The notes beneath the pieces were generated by a model. It was not told the DNA's origin. It did not search any database and saw only the letters and a program-made list of their open reading frames with translations. Shown here in pieces: positions 35,654 through 44,325 of a stretch of DNA of 55,884 nt. Position numbers and translations under genes: made by a program. Each line of letters starts with the position of its first letter. Within the stretch, counting starts at the first letter, position 1. The stretch comes from Bacillota bacterium (GTDB lineage: Bacteria > Bacillota > Clostridia > Lachnospirales > Lachnospiraceae): positions 1 through 55,884 of the forward strand of contig JAEZOB010000029.1 of assembly GCA_023414355.1 (NCBI GenBank). Direction: 5' to 3'.

Positions 35654-36262
35654 CTACAATTGAGCTTCTATTAATTTCTTAGACTTTTGATCCAGGATTT
35701 CTCCGGTAAGGGCTCCAAATATATAACTCTCAATCCTCTCATTGCGCTTCTGTCTGTTCATACTCAACAGGATATACAAAACATCCATCAGGATCAATTT
35801 GCGCATGGTCTCTTTGTATTCCGTCATATCGAGAGACATCAACCGCTCAGCTATCGTTTCATTCAGTTCCGGCATTGCTTCAATGATCGGTTTCAAAGAC
35901 TGGATGCATTGACGTACCGTAATTGGTTTCTCATCCTGTAACAGTTTAAGATATTCCTCCAATGTTTCCTTTAGCTTTTCGCAGGTATCCCACCTTGCAT
36001 TTTCTGCAATCAACATCAAACCAATGCTCCGTTGATACGAATTGGCACTGCCAAGCTTGCTTCGGAACACATCCCAATACTGGTAGACAGCGGCATCCGA
36101 GGTAGAACGATATTTGAGCATAAGAAATGCCTGATATCTGGGTTTGTCCTCCTTAAGTGTAAGCCATTCCACCAACTGGTTTATTTCTTCATCATCCAGC
36201 TTATTTACTTCCTCCATTAGCTTATCTTGAGGAATTGATAACAGCTCGTCCAAAGAAAACAT
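35654..36262 (-). CDS. Unknown helical protein
   Basis: 202 residues, almost entirely alpha-helical by eye and rich in E, K and L, with no cysteine-based site, signal or membrane segment except a mildly hydrophobic helix near 165-180 (MDVLYILLSM). Repeated helical pairs suggest a HEAT-like or adaptor scaffold, which is inference. The ATG at 36262 has GGAGGG 6 bases upstream. It lies between recD2 and the nucleotidyltransferase on the same strand, with hairpins on both sides, so it is a single-gene unit. I do not recognise the family. Confidence 0.75.
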   Translation of the reverse strand: MFSLDELLSIPQDKLMEEVNKLDDEEINQLVEWLTLKEDKPRYQAFLMLKYRSTSDAAVYQYWDVFRSKLGSANSYQRSIGLMLIAENARWDTCEKLKETLEEYLKLLQDEKPITVRQCIQSLKPIIEAMPELNETIAERLMSLDMTEYKETMRKLILMDVLYILLSMNRQKRNERIESYIFGALTGEILDQKSKKLIEAQL

Positions 36263-36373
36263 TTCATTCCCTCCAATCATATCAAAGATATTTACTTTGA
36301 ATACAGCAAACAGATTTAGGTTTAAAATATATCAACTTGTCAAAAGTAGCTGACCGCTTGACCACTACTTTTC

Positions 36374-36427
36374 CTGCTACAATATATCCATATTCAAGCG
36401 AACTTGTGCATGGATATATTGTAGCAG
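36374..36427. repeat. 54-nt near-perfect hairpin between recD2 and the helical protein gene
   Basis: Arms CTGCTACAATATATCCAT (36374-36391) and its exact complement (36410-36427) enclose an 18-base centre that itself pairs (CAAG-CGAA-CTTG). No strong T run follows on the minus strand; TTTTC follows on the plus strand. It may terminate recD2 or be an isolated hairpin repeat. Confidence 0.7.
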
Positions 36428-36500
36428 TTTTCACAGCTATCATATCATTGATAATAGAACATCATTATGTCATATTAAGAACTTATTTTATGCCCAGCTT

Positions 36501-38717
36501 CTATCTCAGCTCTTTGATACGATCACATAATCCGGAATAACGGTTTTGTTCATTTTTATTATTAATCATGAATTGAAGCATCGTATCACTTCCGACAATT
36601 GTAACACAGCTTTTTGCCCTGGTTACTGCGGTGTATAAAAGGTTACGATTAAACAACAGCTTAGGACCGTCCAGAATTGGAAGTATTACCGCAGGATACT
36701 CACTTCCCTGTGACTTATGAATGGTCACTGCATATGCCAGCTCCAGTTCATCCAACTGGCCAAAGCCGTAATCGACAAGCCTGCTATCATCAAATTCAAC
36801 AATCAGATGCTCCGAGAACAGGTTGATTTCTTTAATCACGCCCGCATCCCCATTAAACACTCCGGTACCGGACTGAGTCGCAATACCATACTTACTTTTG
36901 ACCTCCCAGGTAAGCTGATAATTGTTCTTTACCTGCATAACCTTGTCCCCTTCACGGAATATCACCTCATGATATTCTTTCTCACGTTTCTCATTGGAAG
37001 GTGGATTTAGTGCCTGCTGCAGTACCTGATTAAGCCGCTCCACTCCAAGCTCTCCCTTCCTCATCGGAGTTAATACCTGAATATCAAAAGGTGTCGCCTT
37101 CACATAGTTAGGCAGCTTATTCTTTATTAAGTTAATCATAACAGCAGCAATCACATTCGAATCCTCCCGCTTCAGGAAAAAGAAGTCCCTACTTTTGTTA
37201 TCCAGTCGGATTTGCTCACCGTCATTGATCTTATGGGCATTTACAATGATATCACTATCCGCAGCCTGACGGAAAATCTTTGAAAGCTTTACTACATTAA
37301 AGCTGTGGGAGTTGATAACATCTCTTAGGACATTTCCCGGTCCGACACTCGGCAACTGATTCACATCACCAACTAAAATCAATCTCGTTCCGACAGAGAT
37401 TGCCTTAAGCAGGGCATGCATCAAGGTAATATCGACCATCGACATCTCATCTATAATCAACACATCCGTCTCCAGAGGGTTCAGTTCATTCCTTTCAAAG
37501 GAAAATTTATTCTCCTGTCCTTCCAACATCTTGGAAAGTTCAAGAAGCCTGTGAATTGTCTTTGCCTCATAGCCTGTGGTCTCCGTCATTCTCTTCGCAG
37601 CCCGGCCGGTCGGAGCTGCGAGCAGAATATCCATTCCTTCCGATTCAAAAAACTTAATAATGGTATTAATCGTTGTCGTCTTACCTGTTCCGGGTCCACC
37701 GGTAATGATCAGTAGTCCGTTGCCTGCCGCTTCTGTCACTGCCAGTCTCTGTTGTTCTTCCAGCTCTAATTCAAACTGACTTTCTATCGAAGCCAGACGC
37801 TTTTTGACCGCATCCGGATTGGCCTCATATCGAATATTTAAATCATGTAGCATTCGGGCCGTATTTAGTTCCATATAATAATACATCGTGGAATAGATAT
37901 GTTTCTCGGGGCCGTCATCCTTGATCATGATTTTCTTTTCTAAGCTCAAGGTAGTAAGCTGTCTTCTGATAGACTCCTCTTCAGCAAGCAATAAGGCTTT
38001 CGCTCTTGTCAGAAGTTCATACTCCGGAAGATAAATGTGTCCATCCATACTGGATTGCAGAAGAGTGTATAGGATACCCGCCTTGATTCGATAATCAGAA
38101 TCGCTTCCAATTCCGATTCTACGTGCGATATCATCCGCCGTCTTAAACCCTACTCCTGCAATATCTTCTGCCAGTCGGTAAGGATTCTCCTTTAAGATAT
38201 CATACATTCTCTGACCGTATTCCGTATAGATTTTAACCGCAAGATTACCTGAAATATTATATTGTTGAAGAAACAGCATCGCACTCCGCATATCCCGCTT
38301 TTCTTCAAATTGACAATAAATTTCTCTTGCCATACGGGGACTGATTCCCTTAATCACTGATAATCGCTCAGGTTCCTCTTCAATGATGCGGAAGGTATCT
38401 TCTTTAAATTTCTTAACAATCCTTCCTGCAAGAGTCTCACCGATTCCCTTGATTGCACCGGAGCTCAGATAACGTTCGATTGAATACAGATCTTCCGGTT
38501 CCTTCAAATCATATTCTTCGATGATAAACTGTTGTCCATAAACAGGATGATCTGTATAAGCCCCGCTAAGACTAACAAACTCTCCTTCACTGATAAAAGG
38601 AAAGGTACCGACACAGGTCAGCTCATCCTCATCAGAATGCAGGCTAAGCACTGTATAGCCGTTTTCATCATTACGGAATATAATCCTTTCAATATATCCT
38701 TCTACGATCTCCGACAT
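36501..38717 (-). CDS. recD2: RecD2-type ATP-dependent DNA helicase
   Basis: 738 residues. An N-terminal OB-like region (SEIVEGYIERIIFRNDENGY) and helix-hairpin-helix part (residues about 80-200) precede the SF1 helicase core: Walker A GGPGTGKTTT near 345, Walker B LIIDEMSMVD near 420, and C-terminal motif AYAVTIHKSQGSEY near 670. The long N-terminal extension and lack of RecB or RecC neighbours distinguish RecD2 from RecD. The ATG at 38717 has GAGGAGGGG upstream. An in-frame longer start is unlikely. Confidence 0.95.
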   Translation of the reverse strand: MSEIVEGYIERIIFRNDENGYTVLSLHSDEDELTCVGTFPFISEGEFVSLSGAYTDHPVYGQQFIIEEYDLKEPEDLYSIERYLSSGAIKGIGETLAGRIVKKFKEDTFRIIEEEPERLSVIKGISPRMAREIYCQFEEKRDMRSAMLFLQQYNISGNLAVKIYTEYGQRMYDILKENPYRLAEDIAGVGFKTADDIARRIGIGSDSDYRIKAGILYTLLQSSMDGHIYLPEYELLTRAKALLLAEEESIRRQLTTLSLEKKIMIKDDGPEKHIYSTMYYYMELNTARMLHDLNIRYEANPDAVKKRLASIESQFELELEEQQRLAVTEAAGNGLLIITGGPGTGKTTTINTIIKFFESEGMDILLAAPTGRAAKRMTETTGYEAKTIHRLLELSKMLEGQENKFSFERNELNPLETDVLIIDEMSMVDITLMHALLKAISVGTRLILVGDVNQLPSVGPGNVLRDVINSHSFNVVKLSKIFRQAADSDIIVNAHKINDGEQIRLDNKSRDFFFLKREDSNVIAAVMINLIKNKLPNYVKATPFDIQVLTPMRKGELGVERLNQVLQQALNPPSNEKREKEYHEVIFREGDKVMQVKNNYQLTWEVKSKYGIATQSGTGVFNGDAGVIKEINLFSEHLIVEFDDSRLVDYGFGQLDELELAYAVTIHKSQGSEYPAVILPILDGPKLLFNRNLLYTAVTRAKSCVTIVGSDTMLQFMINNKNEQNRYSGLCDRIKELR

Positions 38718-38845
38718 CGTCCCCTCCTCATACGCTAAAAATGTCATTCCAAACTGCATCCCTTACCGGATCTCAGTCTGAAATGACATGATAGAATTTT
38801 ATGTAATTACAAGCTTATCTCATCTCAGGACTTACAAGAAAAGCA

Positions 38846-39184
38846 TCATTGATTTCGTTTCATGGAATCATAAAGCATCTGGGCAATCCCAAGGCTGCCT
38901 TTTTCGGTTGCATCCTTTGCATACTCCTCATAAAGCTTGTCACCAAATTGAGCGAGGTAATCATTCTGTTCCTCATCCTCGTTCTTCATAACAGTCTTCT
39001 CCATACCCTTGAACGCCTGTTCCAGAAGATAGGACTCAAAGGACTTGCAAGCCTCCATTAACTCTTTATCAGTTGCATTCTTCGCATTACTAAGTGTCTC
39101 TTCGAGCTTCGCATTCTTTGCAGACTTGGATAGATAATTAGAAGACGCAGCATTAATTGAATCCGAACCGATAGGAATACTCAT
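38846..39184 (-). CDS. Rod-binding protein, FlgJ N-terminal type
   Basis: 112 residues matching only the rod-binding half of FlgJ: ACKSFESYLLEQAFKGMEKT and YEEYAKDATEKGSLGIAQML. The muramidase half found in Gammaproteobacteria is absent, as is usual in Firmicutes. It would help assemble the flagellar rod. The ATG at 39184 has GGAGG 5 bases upstream. It follows flgG after 19 bases, as the last gene of the block. Confidence 0.85.
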   Translation of the reverse strand: MSIPIGSDSINAASSNYLSKSAKNAKLEETLSNAKNATDKELMEACKSFESYLLEQAFKGMEKTVMKNEDEEQNDYLAQFGDKLYEEYAKDATEKGSLGIAQMLYDSMKRNQ

Positions 39185-39203
39185 AAATACCTCCATGCCT
39201 TTC

Positions 39204-40016
39204 TTACCTTAGGTTATTCGCCTGCTGCAGCATTTGATCCGATGCTGTGATAATTTTAGAATTCATCTCATAAGCACGCTGAGCAACAATTAAGTTAACC
39301 ATCTCATCAACCGCCTGGACGTTGGATGCTTCCAGATATCCCTGGCGTATTTTACTCTGGCTTAGATTTGTATTTACCTCTTCGAGCAACGCTTCTCCGG
39401 AAGCTTCTGTCTCAAAATTAAGGCTATTAGATCCCTTACTGATTCCCGACGGGTTAATAAATTGTACTACTGCGATCTTTTGATCACTAGGTACTGAGAC
39501 ACCCGCCTCATCCGGATAGCATATTTCACCCAGTTCATTGATCTTTATATCAGAGGCAGAATACTCTGTGCTTATAACGATAGGCTCCCCTTTCGTATTC
39601 AGAACCGGATTACCGTCCGAGTTGGAAAGAGTCAAGCCATTCGGTCCCAAAGATAACTGGAACGATCCATTTCTGGTAAATCCGGTATTACCATCCTCAG
39701 TCTTTACCATAAAGAAACCATTGCCATCAATGGCAAGATCAAAATCATTTCCGGTCTCTGTCAAGGTTCCCTGGGTATATCTCGATGTAATTGCTGAATT
39801 CCTTACACCAAGACCCACCTGCACTCCATAAGGCTTCGGGTCACCGTTATTATCATAAGAATTGGCCTGCATAGTCTGATAGAGCAGTGATTTGAATTCT
39901 GCAGTTTCTCTCTTATAACCTGTGGTATTAATGTTTGCCAGATTATTGGATATTGTATCTACATTGGTCTGTTGCGAAATCATACCGGACGCCGCGGTCC
40001 ATAAGGATCTTATCAT
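39204..40016 (-). CDS. flgG: Flagellar basal-body rod protein FlgG-type
   Basis: 270 residues. The N-terminal rod signature LWTAASGMISQQTNVDTISN with NLANINTTGYKRE and the C-terminal EASNVQAVDEMVNLIVAQRAYEMNSK helix are typical of the distal rod protein. It forms the axial shaft of the flagellum. Comparable to flhP of Bacillus, which also lies with mbl. AGGAGG precedes the ATG. It follows the FlgF-like gene after 36 bases. Confidence 0.93.
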   Translation of the reverse strand: MIRSLWTAASGMISQQTNVDTISNNLANINTTGYKRETAEFKSLLYQTMQANSYDNNGDPKPYGVQVGLGVRNSAITSRYTQGTLTETGNDFDLAIDGNGFFMVKTEDGNTGFTRNGSFQLSLGPNGLTLSNSDGNPVLNTKGEPIVISTEYSASDIKINELGEICYPDEAGVSVPSDQKIAVVQFINPSGISKGSNSLNFETEASGEALLEEVNTNLSQSKIRQGYLEASNVQAVDEMVNLIVAQRAYEMNSKIITASDQMLQQANNLR

Positions 40017-40052
40017 AAGCTATTCCTCCTAAATTAAAACTATCACCTTATG

Positions 40053-40826
40053 CTATACCTTACCTACAGAGTTCGCTGCCAAATCCAACGTACCATCAAT
40101 TGATTTTATGATCTTCTGATTTGCTTCATAGGCTCTTGTAACGGCGATCATCTCAACCATTTCGGAAACCACATTCACATTGGACTGTTCTGTATAGCCT
40201 TGCCTCACTGTTGCATTAGTTGCAGTTTCAACTGCACCGTCAAGTGCCTTATACCTTGTATCACCTGATTTGATTAGATAATTGTAGTCTTCAAAATCAC
40301 TCACTGCAAGAGTATCGATATATACTCCATCCGCATATACACCTCCGGTTGTATCAATCGCAACCTTTGCTGCATCTGTGGGTACTTGAAGCTCACCACT
40401 TTCACCCATCAAGTGATTTCCATCTCCATCCACGATGTGACCTTCCTTTGTCATGGTAAAAGAACCATTTCGTGTGTATTCTGTGCTTACATTTCCAGCC
40501 TTATCAGTTACAGAGACTTGAAAGAAGCCTTTACCATCTAGAGCCATATCATACGTATTTGTAGTCTGTCTCAGGGACCCTTGCCCATAATTGGTGTAGA
40601 CCTCACCAATCTTTACTCCCAGACTCATATGACCGATCGGCCGGTTATTATAGGATTCCGATTCGTCCTTAACTTTTATCGTCAAAAGCTCGTCAAAGGA
40701 CTGACTGGTCGCACTTTCTTCCTTATAACCGGTGGTAGCTGCATTTGCAAGATTATTCGCAATGATATCCAGCCTGTTCTGTTCATTCTTCATTCCGGTA
40801 TAGGCTGTATACAATCCTCTTACCAT
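40053..40826 (-). CDS. flgF: Flagellar hook-basal body protein FlgF-type
   Basis: 257 residues. The start VRGLYTAYTGMKNEQNRLDI with NNLANAATTGYKEE and the end EQSNVNVVSEMVEMIAVTRA are shared by rod proteins. The divergent middle (about 75-200) fits FlgF. It corresponds to flhO in the mbl-flhO-flhP block of Bacillus. AGAGG precedes the ATG. A hairpin (40883-40927) separates it from mbl, so a secondary promoter is possible. Confidence 0.88.
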   Translation of the reverse strand: MVRGLYTAYTGMKNEQNRLDIIANNLANAATTGYKEESATSQSFDELLTIKVKDESESYNNRPIGHMSLGVKIGEVYTNYGQGSLRQTTNTYDMALDGKGFFQVSVTDKAGNVSTEYTRNGSFTMTKEGHIVDGDGNHLMGESGELQVPTDAAKVAIDTTGGVYADGVYIDTLAVSDFEDYNYLIKSGDTRYKALDGAVETATNATVRQGYTEQSNVNVVSEMVEMIAVTRAYEANQKIIKSIDGTLDLAANSVGKV

Positions 40827-40882
40827 ATCATCAACCTCTTTCCGATGCCTCTTAAATCAATAGTACCATTACAAAAACTTTA

Positions 40883-40927
40883 GAAGAACAAGGAGTTCGC
40901 ACCACTGTGCGGACATCGCAGTTCTTC
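40883..40927. terminator. Hairpin between mbl and flgF
   Basis: GAAGAAC (40883-40889) pairs with GTTCTTC (40921-40927), and GTTCGCAC pairs with GTGCGGAC with one mismatch. On the minus strand CTAAAGTTTTTG follows. Probably a partial terminator between mbl and the flagellar genes. Confidence 0.55.
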
Positions 40928-40953
40928 AGACAGGAAGACGTTTTAACTTCCTG

Positions 40954-41943
40954 TTAATCTCTTTTTCCTGCCAGAAATTCAACAAACTTGCCGGTTCCGA
41001 TTGCAACTGCTGTCATAGGATCCTCAGCCGTCATCGTCGTAATTCCGGTCTTCTCTTCTATCAATTCTTCCAAACCATATAACAGGCAGCCGCCACCGGT
41101 CAATACGATACCTCTGTCTGCAATATCTGCTGCAAGCTCCGGCGGAGTCTTCTCCAGCACACTGTGTACTGCTTCTACGATCTGGGAAGTAGTCTCTTTC
41201 AATGCTTCCTCTGTCTCTTCGGAGGTAACAGCGATTGTCTTCGGAAGTCCTGTTACCAGGTTACGTCCTCTAACCTCCATAGACACTGACTCTGGTCTGC
41301 GATAAGCAGAACCGATTTTTATCTTAATATCCTCTGCTGTTCTTTCACCGATCAGAAGATTATGTTTCTTTCTCATATACCTGACAATTGCATCGTCAAA
41401 ATCATCTCCTGCTATCTTAACAGAAGTACTTACTACCGTTCCTCCAAGAGAGATTACTGCAATGTCTGTAGTACCTCCACCGATATCAACAATCATATTA
41501 CCGCAGGGTCTGGAGATATCTATACCGGCTCCGATTGCTGCTGCAATCGGCTCTTCGATGATCGCCACTTCTCTGGCACCTGCCGCATAAGTAGCATCTT
41601 CAACTGCCTTCTTCTCGACTTCTGTAACACCACTGGGTACACAGACACTAATTCTTGGTTTCCTAAAACGCTGCTTACCAACTGCTTTCTGAATAAAATA
41701 CTTTAACATCTTCTCTGTTACAGTATAATCAGAAATTACACCCTGTCTAAGCGGACGAACAGCAACGATATTACCGGGAGTCCTTCCCAGCATTAATCTT
41801 GCTTCCTCTCCAATAGCCTTTATCTTATTGGAATCTCTGTCAAAGGCTACTACCGATGGCTCCTTTAACACAACTCCCTTGCCTTTTATATACACTAATA
41901 CACTTGCTGTACCCAAATCGATCCCGATGTCACTACCTAACAT
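40954..41943 (-). CDS. mbl: MreB/Mbl-type actin-like cell-shape protein
   Basis: 329 residues. Actin-fold motifs are in order: phosphate 1 (GIDLGTASVLVYIKGKG), connect 1 (EEPIAAAIGAGID), phosphate 2 (MIVDIGGGTTDIAVISLGG), and adenosine (GIVLTGGGCLLYGLEELI). It guides elongasome movement for lateral wall growth. Lacking mreC or mreD beside it and sitting before flgF-flgG, it matches mbl rather than mreB by synteny. AAAGGAG precedes the ATG. Promoter at 42092-42120. Confidence 0.93.
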   Translation of the reverse strand: MLGSDIGIDLGTASVLVYIKGKGVVLKEPSVVAFDRDSNKIKAIGEEARLMLGRTPGNIVAVRPLRQGVISDYTVTEKMLKYFIQKAVGKQRFRKPRISVCVPSGVTEVEKKAVEDATYAAGAREVAIIEEPIAAAIGAGIDISRPCGNMIVDIGGGTTDIAVISLGGTVVSTSVKIAGDDFDDAIVRYMRKKHNLLIGERTAEDIKIKIGSAYRRPESVSMEVRGRNLVTGLPKTIAVTSEETEEALKETTSQIVEAVHSVLEKTPPELAADIADRGIVLTGGGCLLYGLEELIEEKTGITTMTAEDPMTAVAIGTGKFVEFLAGKRD

Positions 41944-42091
41944 AATATATCTCCTTTCCTGTTTATGCCGCTACAGAATAAGTAACTAATTTTATATTGA
42001 CCCAACTGTCTTCGATGCTGCTCTAAACCTTGAAAGCTTCCTCTTTCTATATTTTCTTCCAATCTTCGGCAACTTAAACATACACGAGTAT

Positions 42092-42120
42092 ATTATATAC
42101 GTTTTTCTTATAATATTCAA
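42092..42120 (-). promoter_or_regulatory. Promoter of mbl
   Basis: TTGAAT (42115-42120), 17 bases, TATAAT (42092-42097) on the minus strand. A divergent plus-strand promoter starts 54 bases further right. Confidence 0.75.
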
Positions 42121-42173
42121 AGGAAATTTTCAATAATTAAGTAAATACGGACATTTCAAGGCTTAATAATCAG

Positions 42174-42202
42174 TTGTGGTCTTACTTAAAATATACTATA
42201 AT
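42174..42202 (+). promoter_or_regulatory. Promoter of the small membrane protein gene
   Basis: TTGTGG (42174-42179), 17 bases, TATAAT (42197-42202), 34 bases before the GTG start at 42237. Confidence 0.7.
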
Positions 42203-42236
42203 ACCTTTAGCTAGCATAAGGAAGGAGTGTGATAAA

Positions 42237-42749
42237 GTGAACGATAAAGCAATCGCCATGAAAAAGGAAATCCGTCTACTGGCAGGTTATCGATCCCTCA
42301 TCATCAGTCGATATTTTCTGACTCTGATCCTATCGATTACCGCAATTTGTTTTTCTATATTAAATTATAATATGGCCCCTTTGTATACCGTAATTCTTCT
42401 GAATGCCTTCCCACCTGTTTTATCCTATGCAATCTCAGACAGTCTTAAGAATGGAAAGCTTCCGTTTCTTTTCAATGTTACAAAGGATGAGTCCTTTCAC
42501 CTGGAGCATCTGAGAAAGAGATATCGGTACAGTCGTATCAAATATATGTCCAACTCAATAATCTTCCTGATTGCCATGATATTTCTGGCTCTCTGGCAGT
42601 ACAACTTCAGTACAAAGGCACTTGTTCCTTATTATCTTCAGAAGCTTCCGGTCCTCTTCTTAAGTGCCGGTTTACTGCTTAGAATCATCGGAATTCCCAT
42701 ATATCAGATAAAACTCCATTATGATTTGACTCATAACAAGCTGAAGTAA
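42237..42749 (+). CDS. Small membrane protein of unknown function
   Basis: 170 residues with four hydrophobic segments at about 22-42, 46-64, 108-127 and 136-156, and a basic cytoplasmic loop near 80-105 (FHLEHLRKRYRYSRIKYMSN). The GTG start at 42237 has GGAG 9 bases upstream. A longer frame would begin inside the promoter. I do not recognise a family. It is divergent from mbl and convergent with tuf. Confidence 0.75.
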   Translation: MNDKAIAMKKEIRLLAGYRSLIISRYFLTLILSITAICFSILNYNMAPLYTVILLNAFPPVLSYAISDSLKNGKLPFLFNVTKDESFHLEHLRKRYRYSRIKYMSNSIIFLIAMIFLALWQYNFSTKALVPYYLQKLPVLFLSAGLLLRIIGIPIYQIKLHYDLTHNKLK

Positions 42750-42865
42750 TTCATCACATGTAAGCTTTCTCATGCAATTTTTTATATGTAGTTATTACAA
42801 GATAATATATCGGCATCTTTGATGTAAAACCTAAGAGGTGTATTATGGAATCACATGGGATGTAC

Positions 42866-42898
42866 AAAAAAGGAGGTGTCATAGACACCTCCTTTTTT
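42866..42898. terminator. Bidirectional terminator shared by tuf and the membrane protein gene
   Basis: GGAGGTGTC (42872-42880) pairs perfectly with GACACCTCC (42884-42892), flanked by A6 and T6. It ends tuf on the minus strand and the plus-strand gene. Confidence 0.92.
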
Positions 42899-42923
42899 GT
42901 TGAATGATTATTTAAAAAATCAA

Positions 42924-44117
42924 TTATTCAATAATAGTAGCAACCTTACCGGAACCTACTGTTCTACCACCCTCACGGATAGCGAAGCCAAGACCCTGCT
43001 CCATAGCGATCGGATGAATTAATTCGATGCTCATCTCGATGTTATCGCCAGGCATACACATCTCAACACCTGCAGGCAGGTTACAAACACCAGTAACGTC
43101 AGTTGTTCTGAAGTAGAACTGAGGTCTGTAGTTGTTGAAGAAAGGAGTATGACGTCCACCTTCTTCTTTAGTTAATACGTAAACCTGAGCTGTGAATTTC
43201 TTATGGCACTTGATTGTACCGGGCTTAACGAGAACCTGTCCTCTTTCGATTTCATTTCTCTGAACACCACGAAGAAGTGCACCAATGTTATCACCAGCCT
43301 GAGCCTCGTCAAGAAGCTTACGGAACATCTCGATACCGGTACATACAACCTTACGAGTCTCTTCCTTGATACCAACAATTTCAACTTCCTCAGATACATG
43401 AAGAACACCACGCTCAACACGGCCTGTAGCAACTGTACCACGACCAGTGATGGAGAATACGTCCTCGACAGGCATTAAGAAAGGCTTATCTGTTGCTCTC
43501 TGAGGATCCGGAATCCAGCTATCAACTGCATCGAATAACTCAAGAATCTTGTCACCCCAAGGGCAGCTAGGATCTTCAAGAGCCTTCAGAGCGGAACCCT
43601 GGATGATAGGTGTATCATCGCCGGGGAACTCATATTCATTTAATAAGTCTCTGATTTCCATCTCAACTAATTCAAGAAGCTCAGGATCATCAACCATATC
43701 ACACTTGTTCATAAATACTACAACGTAAGGAACACCAACCTGACGGGAAAGTAAGATGTGCTCTCTTGTCTGAGCCATAACACCGTCGGTAGCAGCAACT
43801 ACGAGGATAGCGCCGTCCATCTGAGCAGCACCGGTGATCATGTTCTTTACATAGTCAGCATGTCCGGGGCAGTCTACGTGAGCATAATGTCTCTTCTTGG
43901 ACTCATACTCAACGTGAGCGGTAGATATTGTGATACCACGTGCCTTCTCCTCGGGAGCTTTATCGATCTGATCGAATGCTACAACTTCACCAGTACCTAA
44001 TCTCTCATGAAGAGTCTTTGTGATAGCTGCTGTAAGAGTTGTCTTACCATGGTCAACGTGACCGATAGTACCGATATTACAATGCGGTTTGTTTCTTTCA
44101 AATTTAGCTTTAGCCAT
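42924..44117 (-). CDS. tuf: Elongation factor Tu
   Basis: Delivers aminoacyl-tRNA to the ribosome. 397 residues with G1 GHVDHGKTT, switch DKAPEEKARGITIS, G3 DCPGHADYVKN, G4 NKCD and the domain 2-3 ends (HPIAMEQGLGFAIREGGRTV). A promoter lies in the fusA-tuf gap (44255-44283), so tuf can be transcribed apart from the str operon. A single copy is visible. Clostridia often have a second. Confidence 0.98.
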   Translation of the reverse strand: MAKAKFERNKPHCNIGTIGHVDHGKTTLTAAITKTLHERLGTGEVVAFDQIDKAPEEKARGITISTAHVEYESKKRHYAHVDCPGHADYVKNMITGAAQMDGAILVVAATDGVMAQTREHILLSRQVGVPYVVVFMNKCDMVDDPELLELVEMEIRDLLNEYEFPGDDTPIIQGSALKALEDPSCPWGDKILELFDAVDSWIPDPQRATDKPFLMPVEDVFSITGRGTVATGRVERGVLHVSEEVEIVGIKEETRKVVCTGIEMFRKLLDEAQAGDNIGALLRGVQRNEIERGQVLVKPGTIKCHKKFTAQVYVLTKEEGGRHTPFFNNYRPQFYFRTTDVTGVCNLPAGVEMCMPGDNIEMSIELIHPIAMEQGLGFAIREGGRTVGSGKVATIIE

Positions 44118-44254
44118 TTTACAACGTCCTCCTTTAAATAATAAATGCTTCTAAGCAAATAATTTCTTGCCCAAGGAAAACGTTCAGACATTTTCCTAAA
44201 GGAATGTTAAGTATCCTCTATATGGGCTTGTTTATATATTGCCTCATATGCCCT

Positions 44255-44283
44255 ATTATATTTCAACTTAGAAATATTTTCAA
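44255..44283 (-). promoter_or_regulatory. Internal promoter of tuf
   Basis: TTGAAA (44278-44283), 17 bases, TATAAT (44255-44260) on the minus strand within the 208-base fusA-tuf gap, giving a leader of about 130 nt. Confidence 0.75.
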
Positions 44284-44325
44284 GCATAATCCATTACGGC
44301 AACAACATTTTTATAACAACTTTCC

